This document shows, in pieces, positions 58,940-64,000 of a stretch of 64,000 bases of DNA (positions within the stretch are counted from its first letter, which is position 1; each line of letters opens with the position of its first letter). The position numbers and the translations under genes were made by a program. The notes beneath the pieces were generated by a model that saw nothing but the letters and a program-made list of their open reading frames with translations, searched no databases and was not told the DNA's origin. This stretch comes from Peribacillus loiseleuriae (lineage in GTDB: Bacteria > Bacillota > Bacilli > Bacillales > DSM-1321): NCBI RefSeq assembly GCF_001183985.1, contig NZ_LFZW01000001.1, positions 3,462,059 through 3,526,058 of the forward strand, given 5' to 3'.

Positions 58940-59875
58940 ATGAAACGTCAAGATAAAACGAAGAAGAAAAAGAACTGGCTGAAGATTATCGTCATTACCC
59001 TTCTTATTTTTTTAGTAGCTGGTGGTGCCTATGCATACTCCATCTATCATTCTCTAACAAAAGCAGTTGAAACGATGCACACGCCGATTGAAAATCGTCC
59101 CATTTCTGATAAACGACAGAACGAAATCGCCTATACGAACCAAGAACCATTTTCCGTCCTTTTACTAGGGGTTGATGAACGCGAAGGAGATAGTGGGCGG
59201 TCTGATACAATCATCGCTTTAACCGTGAACCCAGAAACAAATTCCGTGAAAATGTTAAGTATCCCACGTGACACCAGAACCGATATTATTGGCAAAAATA
59301 AAGTAGATAAGATTAACCATGCCTACGCATTTGGCGGCGTGAAAATGTCGATGGATACTGTCGAGAACTTCATTGATATCCCATTAGATTATTACGTCAA
59401 AATCAATATGGAAGGGTTTAAGGATATCGTAGATTCAATAGGTGGCGTAGAAGTAAACAATGACTTAGACTTTAGTTCTGAGGGAGATCATTTTCCAATT
59501 GGAAAGATCAAATTAAATGGAGCAGAAGCTTTAAACTTCTCTCGCATGAGATATGAAGACCCACGCGGTGATTTCGGACGTCAATACAGACAGCGTGAAA
59601 TCATTCAAGGAATTATTAACAAAGGGGCAAGCTTTGCAACATTAACAAACTACTCTACTATTTTTGATACATTAAGCAAAAATATTGAAACAAATCTTAC
59701 ATTCTCACAAATGAATGACATCCAGAAAAACTATCGAGCTGCAGCGAAGAATGTTGAACAAATAGAAATTAAGAGTACTGGCAAAAAAATTGACGGAATC
59801 TACTATGGCATTGTCAGTAACGAAGAAAAACAAAGAATTCATGACGAACTAAAAGTACATTTAGAGTTAAAATAA
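58940..59875 (+). CDS. LCP-family cell wall polymer ligase (LytR/TagU type)
   Basis: Membrane-anchored LytR-CpsA-Psr protein that attaches teichoic acid or related polymers to peptidoglycan. The 311 residues have a basic cytoplasmic tail, one transmembrane helix (about 14-34) and the extracytoplasmic LCP domain with PFSVLLLGVDEREGDSGRSD, LSIPRDTRTDI, IVDSIGGVEV and ALNFSRMRYEDPRGDFGRQ, which supply the conserved arginines and aspartates of the pyrophosphate site. AACCGGAAGGAAGTACTAG precedes the ATG. Exact paralog not assigned. Confidence 0.92.
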   Translation: MKRQDKTKKKKNWLKIIVITLLIFLVAGGAYAYSIYHSLTKAVETMHTPIENRPISDKRQNEIAYTNQEPFSVLLLGVDEREGDSGRSDTIIALTVNPETNSVKMLSIPRDTRTDIIGKNKVDKINHAYAFGGVKMSMDTVENFIDIPLDYYVKINMEGFKDIVDSIGGVEVNNDLDFSSEGDHFPIGKIKLNGAEALNFSRMRYEDPRGDFGRQYRQREIIQGIINKGASFATLTNYSTIFDTLSKNIETNLTFSQMNDIQKNYRAAAKNVEQIEIKSTGKKIDGIYYGIVSNEEKQRIHDELKVHLELK

Positions 59876-59889
59876 GAAATGTTGTCTAA

Positions 59890-59930
59890 ATGGGTCAGAC
59901 CCAGAAATTGTTGCTGGGTCTGACCCTTTA
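59890..59930. repeat. Palindrome family A, copy 11 (minimal)
   Basis: GGGTCAGACCCAG (59892-59904) and CTGGGTCTGACCC (59914-59926), 13-bp perfect stem with loop AAATTGTTG, then TTTA. It follows the LCP gene and would serve as its terminator. Confidence 0.8.
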
Positions 59931-60075
59931 CTTGACGATTATTTGACAAAATACGAGCCTATGCAAAAAATTTGTAGGAATTTATCTTGTTTATATCGGC
60001 GTAATTCGCGGTATACTTTTGATTAAGGAGAAAATACTTTTCCTTCTAAAAAATTAATAATAGGAGTCGATCGCT

Positions 60076-60237
60076 ATGAAAATTAAAGCCGGTAGTTGGA
60101 TTATGCTCACCTCACAAGATAAAATGTTCATCCTTCAAGCGATTAGCAATCGTGCAAAGAAATCTATGTAAAACCTCTTATCATATTTTGAATGAAAAAG
60201 GAGAAGAACACGATATTCCAGCTTTATTTTTCACCTA
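60076..60237 (+). pseudogene. Possible frameshifted small gene
   Basis: A 31-codon frame from 60076 (MKIKAGSWIMLTSQDKMFIL, then QAISNRAKKSM) follows AGGAGTCGATCGCT. A second open frame starting near the end of the first encodes SYHILNEKGEEHDIPALFFT and stops at about 60238. Joined by a one- or two-base shift near 60155-60170, they would give a protein of about 54 residues. The first frame alone may be the gene. Not recognised. Confidence 0.35.
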
Positions 60238-60690
60238 AAATCGGTAATCCCAAAGTATAAGCCACTCTCCTTTTTCCTTCACAACATAACAGTTTTGATG
60301 CATCGTAAAAATACCAAATTGAGAATGAAAAGTAACATCAACTGGTACTTCATAAGCCCAAGCGAACACTTCACTCGCTTTATTCATTCTCCATTCTTTC
60401 TTTTTCTTCGCTTTACCAATTTCAAAGTAAAATGTCTCAACGTTCATATGCTGCATAAAAACATGTGAACGTGTTTCGATATACTTTGCTTTTGGAAACC
60501 GAACCTTCATATCAGGATGAAACAATAACCATGACTGATCAAAACTTCCCTCTGCTTCATACGTATAAAAGTCGCGAACCACTTTTTCAGGGCCACTTGG
60601 GAGTTTAAACATAATAAAAAGGATGATTCCGATGACGATGGCCGAGACAACCAACGCTAAAAGCAGCCCTCTACTTCTTTTTTTCCGCAT
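60235..60690 (-). CDS. Unrecognised membrane-anchored protein
   Basis: A 151-residue protein with a basic start, a transmembrane helix (about 9-30, LLLALVVSAIVIGIILFIMF) and an extracytoplasmic alpha-beta domain (VVRDFYTYEAEGSFDQSWLL, then MHQNCYVVKEKGEWLILWDY) resembling the NTF2-like fold. Function unknown. I chose the ATG at 60690 with AGGTGG just before. Its stop meets the end of the frameshifted plus-strand gene. Confidence 0.7.
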   Translation of the reverse strand: MRKKRSRGLLLALVVSAIVIGIILFIMFKLPSGPEKVVRDFYTYEAEGSFDQSWLLFHPDMKVRFPKAKYIETRSHVFMQHMNVETFYFEIGKAKKKKEWRMNKASEVFAWAYEVPVDVTFHSQFGIFTMHQNCYVVKEKGEWLILWDYRF

Positions 60691-60883
60691 AAACCCCACC
60701 TACCATTCCTAAAAACATACTCTTCTTCATATGTATGTCTGACCATGAAACAGATATGTCATAATAGGTGGGGAATATAAATATACTTAGTAACACGAAA
60801 AATCCCAATCCTAAACAATAGCTTAATCATCCAAATTTTAGTAACATATATACATATAAAGGGGATTGAAGGAGGACTTATAG

Positions 60884-62074
60884 ATGGACAAAGCTATAGT
60901 AACACAACGTCCTCAAGGTTCGGATAAAATATGGACCCGTGACTTTGTTATAATTTGTATCGCAAACTTCTTTATTTTTCTCGGTTTTCAAATGACATTA
61001 CCAACCATTCCGCTTTTTGTTGAATACTTAGGGGGCAATGATCAATTAATCGGCATCGTCGTTGGGATTTTTACATTTTCCGCCTTGATTGTGCGCCCTT
61101 TTGCAGGACAAATTCTTGAAACAAAAGGAAGAAAGTTTGTATTTTTAATCGGTCTTTCTTTATTTGTTGTAACAGTTGGAGCATTTGGCTTCATGGTCAG
61201 CATCTTTATGTTGTTCGCTTTACGAGTTGCCCAGGGAATAGGCTGGGGGTTTTCTACTACTGCTTCTGGAACCATTGCTACAGATATCATTCCTGCAAGC
61301 CGGCGTGGTGAAGGTATGGGCTTTTACGGCTTGTCTGGCAATCTAGCACTGGCAATCGGCCCCTCTCTCGGTCTCGTACTTGCAGGAAAACTATCATTTC
61401 AAACACTATTCCTCTTATGCGGGACATTAGGACTAGGAGCTGTTTTCCTAGCTTCATTCATCCACTACAAAAAAGGCGAAAAATCCGCTGTAAAAACCAC
61501 AACCCGTAAATTGGATATTTATGAAAAAACGGCACTACAGCCGTCGATTTTATTATTTTTCATCACTGTAACATTTGGTGGGATTGCAACATTCCTCCCA
61601 CTTTATTCAATAAAACAAGGAGTCACAGGCATTCAATGGTATTTCCTCATTTATGCCATGGCCCTTTTATTTACCCGTCTTTATGCAGGAAGGCTATACG
61701 ATACAAATGGACACAAATTCATTTACATTCCATCAGCGATGTGCATTTTCATCGCCATGCTGCTACTCGCATGGCTGCCGAATAACATCGTGCTCTACAC
61801 AGCAGCCATATTCTATGGTCTCGGCTTCGGAACAGTCCAACCAGCACTCCAAGCGTGGTCCATTGAAAAGGCGGAACGAAATCGAAAAGGAATGGCCAAC
61901 GCGACCTTCTTCTCCTTCTTCGATCTTGGCGTAGGAATTGGCGCCATCACATTCGGTCAAATCGGCTACCTATTCGGCTATCGAATCATCTATTTAACAT
62001 CTGCTCTTTCTATTTTTATTTCAATGATTATTTATTTATACTTTTTAAAGAAAAATGAACAATCGCTCGTATAG
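60884..62074 (+). CDS. MFS transporter (12 helices)
   Basis: A 396-residue major facilitator of the DHA1 type. Twelve hydrophobic helices are apparent, with the loop 2-3 motif GQILETKGRKFVFLIG and the helix-4 segment RVAQGIGWGFSTTASGT. The substrate is unknown; similar Bacillus proteins are annotated as drug or small-molecule efflux. GAAGGAGGACTTATAG precedes the ATG. It stands alone and ends at a strong hairpin. No regulator gene is directly adjacent. Confidence 0.88.
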   Translation: MDKAIVTQRPQGSDKIWTRDFVIICIANFFIFLGFQMTLPTIPLFVEYLGGNDQLIGIVVGIFTFSALIVRPFAGQILETKGRKFVFLIGLSLFVVTVGAFGFMVSIFMLFALRVAQGIGWGFSTTASGTIATDIIPASRRGEGMGFYGLSGNLALAIGPSLGLVLAGKLSFQTLFLLCGTLGLGAVFLASFIHYKKGEKSAVKTTTRKLDIYEKTALQPSILLFFITVTFGGIATFLPLYSIKQGVTGIQWYFLIYAMALLFTRLYAGRLYDTNGHKFIYIPSAMCIFIAMLLLAWLPNNIVLYTAAIFYGLGFGTVQPALQAWSIEKAERNRKGMANATFFSFFDLGVGIGAITFGQIGYLFGYRIIYLTSALSIFISMIIYLYFLKKNEQSLV

Positions 62075-62604
62075 AGCAGAATCTTGGAGTATACGAAATG
62101 GCATTGCTAGGATATCAAGATCATTTTCACCGCTCATACCTTAATAGAGATCGAGACGGTACGACCAAAAGGTAACCCTTTCAACCACTCCACCTTCTGT
62201 TCCAACTGTGTATCTAGTTTGCAACCCATAATCTGTTACATAGCAAATATAAAGAGCCCGTTATGAAAAAATTCGGATCATAACAGGCTCGTATTTTATG
62301 TATTTTTTTAAAATGCTCGTTACACAAAAACCCTTCATTGAGTATTTTTATCAAGTATACTAATTTAATTCTTTGAAAATCTCGACGCCTTGCGGGAGAG
62401 GAATTAGGCGAATGACGCAATAAGCAAGGTTACAAATAACGGAATGGACGAAACCACACCATATACTTCGTTAGTTTAATAAATACTAAGATATTGAATC
62501 CTCAATCATTTTCATCATTCACACGATCTTGGCGATGAATTTTATATCTTTATCATCTTTCACGGTATAATAGGATTATTGTTAAGGGATAGGAGTGAAA
62601 GGAT
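62075..62604. other. Gap between MFS and GntR genes
   Basis: About 530 bp without a credible gene apart from a terminator at 62253-62296. A short stretch near 62157-62195 looks superficially tRNA-like but does not fold to one by eye. The GntR-gene promoter should lie near 62500-62600; ATTGTTAAG (62578 on) is not diagnostic. Confidence 0.4.
62253..62296 (+). terminator. Terminator downstream of the MFS gene
   Basis: GAGCCCGTTATGA (62253-62265) and TCATAACAGGCTC (62278-62290) pair with one mismatch, followed by GTATTTTATG. Confidence 0.7.
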
Positions 62605-63282
62605 ATGACAAATCATTCATCTTCATTTTCAAAAGTAATAGGTAGAAAATTAACAGATGAAATCATTGAGCAATTAAAGAATAAAATTTTCTCAGGTGAG
62701 TATAAAGTGGGGGATCGTCTTCCTCCTGAACCTCAGCTTATGGAAGAATTTGCGGTAGGTCGTTCCACCCTTCGCGAAGCCATAAAAGTACTTGTTCACG
62801 CAAGAATTCTCGAAGTAAAACAAGGAAAAGGCACACACATTTTGTCTTTGGAATGGACGAATGAAACTTCTTTTAATCAACTGCTCAACCAAGCTGATCA
62901 GAATGATGTATATGAAGCACGCGCGATGTTAGATCAAGAAGTCGCAAGATTAGCTGCAAGGCGAAGAACAGATGAAGATTTATTGCAGATAAAAACCTGT
63001 TTGGATCAACGTTATAAAGCGTTACAGCAAGGAAATTATGCGACATATGTAGAAGCAGATATTGATTTCCATTTAGCCATTGCCAAAGCAAGCGGGAATC
63101 AGGTCCTATATAATCTATATCAATCCTTCATTCCTGTTCTACGGAAAATCTTGAGTAGCCTTATTGTACATGTAACCAATTATAACGATAACTCAGAGAT
63201 TCATGAGGATTTATATCAAGCCATCTTAGCGCAAGATGAAGAAAAAGCCATTCATTCTGTGAACCAAAATCTGGAGCAATAA
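62605..63282 (+). CDS. FadR-subfamily GntR transcriptional regulator
   Basis: A 225-residue regulator. The N-terminal winged helix (about 10-75) has LPPEPQLMEEFAVGRSTLRE and VKQGKGTHIL; the C-terminal FCD ligand domain has the metal-site pattern DIDFHLAIAKASGN and IHEDLYQAI. Members bind organic acids. The MFS gene 64 bp downstream on the same strand is a likely target or cotranscribed partner. AGGAGTGAAAGGAT precedes the ATG. The effector is unknown. Confidence 0.9.
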   Translation: MTNHSSSFSKVIGRKLTDEIIEQLKNKIFSGEYKVGDRLPPEPQLMEEFAVGRSTLREAIKVLVHARILEVKQGKGTHILSLEWTNETSFNQLLNQADQNDVYEARAMLDQEVARLAARRRTDEDLLQIKTCLDQRYKALQQGNYATYVEADIDFHLAIAKASGNQVLYNLYQSFIPVLRKILSSLIVHVTNYNDNSEIHEDLYQAILAQDEEKAIHSVNQNLEQ

Positions 63283-63346
63283 GCTCCTTTACAAAATCAA
63301 ACGTCTGATGATATGATGTTTTAAAATGTTCAAGGGAGTTTAAAGA

Positions 63347-64000
63347 TGAAAAAACAGATCCTATTTATCATCGTAGCACTATTTCTTGTTTCCTTAAATT
63401 TACGAATGAGCATTGCTTCGGTATCCCCTGTATTGGAGAGCATTAAACATGATTTAGCATTAACTAATGGCATGGTCAGTTTACTTACATCGATTCCGGT
63501 CATTTGTATGGGCTTTTTTGCATTTTTCGCAACAAGCATAAGTACTCGATTCGGATTAGAGAAAACCATTGCTTATTGTTTACTCTTAATTGGATTAGCA
63601 ACTGCTTTTCGTGCTTTTACAAATTCAGTACTGGCACTGCTTCTGACAGCTTTTCTGATTGGGATAGGTATAGCTATTGCAGGACCCCTAATTTCGGGAT
63701 ATATTAAAAAAAAATTTCCGAATCGAATTGGGATGATGATTGGTGTTTACTCTGTAGGAATGGGAATTGGTGCTTCATTAAGCGCTGGATTGATGATTCC
63801 CTTGCAAAAACAACTCAATGATTCATGGCAGCTTGCATTAGCAAGTTGGAGCATCTTTGCAGTGATCGGATTATTATGTTGGTATCCAATGCTGAAAAAA
63901 AGTGAGTTTGTGAAGCATTCAACAACGAAAAAGATTCCATTCCCATTTAAAAATAAAAAAGCATGGTTGTTTACTCTCATATTTGGTCTACAAGCTGGTA
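63347..64000 (+). CDS. MFS transporter, CynX/NimT-like, 3' end outside window
   Basis: The first 218 codons are present. Six hydrophobic segments are seen, with SLNLRMSIASVSPVLESIKH near the N-terminus, a hallmark of the CynX/NimT branch (B. subtilis YycB type), and GMMIGVYSVGMGIGASLSAG in the fourth/fifth helix region. Start ATG follows AAGGGAGTTTAAAG. It lies 64 bp after the FadR-type regulator. Substrate unknown. Confidence 0.85.

Noticed and set aside
62157-62200. tRNA-like stretch on the minus strand
   Set aside because: Resembles part of a Ser/Leu tRNA but has no complete acceptor stem, anticodon loop or T loop.

Overview
The window is chromosomal core DNA of an endospore-forming Firmicute of the family Bacillaceae. 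The evidence is the heat-shock operon headed by hrcA with a CIRCE operator, the sporulation and germination genes (spoIIP, yqxA, gpr, sigK, sda, a YjcZ-like protein, pbpI/yrrS), a complete comE competence locus, T-box control of alaS, strong AGGAGG ribosome binding sites, and gene order close to the dnaK-to-cymR part of the Bacillus subtilis map. I cannot name genus or species from sequence alone. No rRNA, tRNA, CRISPR array, prophage or intact insertion sequence was seen.

Layout. 1-6817 (minus): dnaK (3' end outside the window), grpE, hrcA, hemW, lepA. 7294-10038 (minus): yqxA, spoIIP, gpr. 10429-12518: rpsT (+), holA (-), yqzM (+). 12623-17216: comEC, comEB, comEA (-) with comER divergent. 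17562-22901 (minus): yqeM, rsfS, yqeK, nadD, yqeI/yhbY, aroE, yqeH, yqeG, a ribosome-assembly and NAD/shikimate cluster. 23383-25096: sda (+, with DnaA boxes upstream), psd (-), pssA (+). 25461-29406: an M3 oligopeptidase, two unrecognised small membrane proteins, uninterrupted sigK, a YjcZ-like protein and a 27-residue microprotein. 29601-33138 (minus): mccB, mccA, mtnN, yrrT, the homocysteine-to-cysteine pathway, whose usual repressor CymR lies at 54754-55179. 33311-42372: yrzA, yrrS, pbpI, an unknown coiled-coil gene, greA, udk, trmR/yrrM, mltG, yrzB, ruvX, ireB. 42448-45494: alaS with T-box and consensus promoter. 45520-55179 (minus): an AI-2E permease, a frameshifted repeat-rich gene, two small genes, recD2, a TPR protein, mnmA, its cysteine desulfurase, cymR. 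55361-64000: rarA, an ABC transporter pair, an LCP wall-assembly protein, a small unknown, an MFS transporter, a FadR-type regulator and a second MFS transporter running off the end.

The least explained content is non-coding. About eleven copies of one imperfect palindrome (ends AAAAGGGTCAGACCC / GGGTCTGACCCTTTT, about 40-95 bp) lie only between genes, mostly in convergent gaps. One copy sits in the loop of another terminator-like hairpin. At least three further repeat families are present: a MITE-like element ending GTTCAAAAAG/CTTTTTGAAC, a GGAAAAGCGGAAG repeat, and an ATAAAGTGAAACT..CAGTGGGG repeat. Several start codons were moved to TTG, GTG or a downstream ATG on the basis of ribosome binding sites; these choices are stated in the entries.
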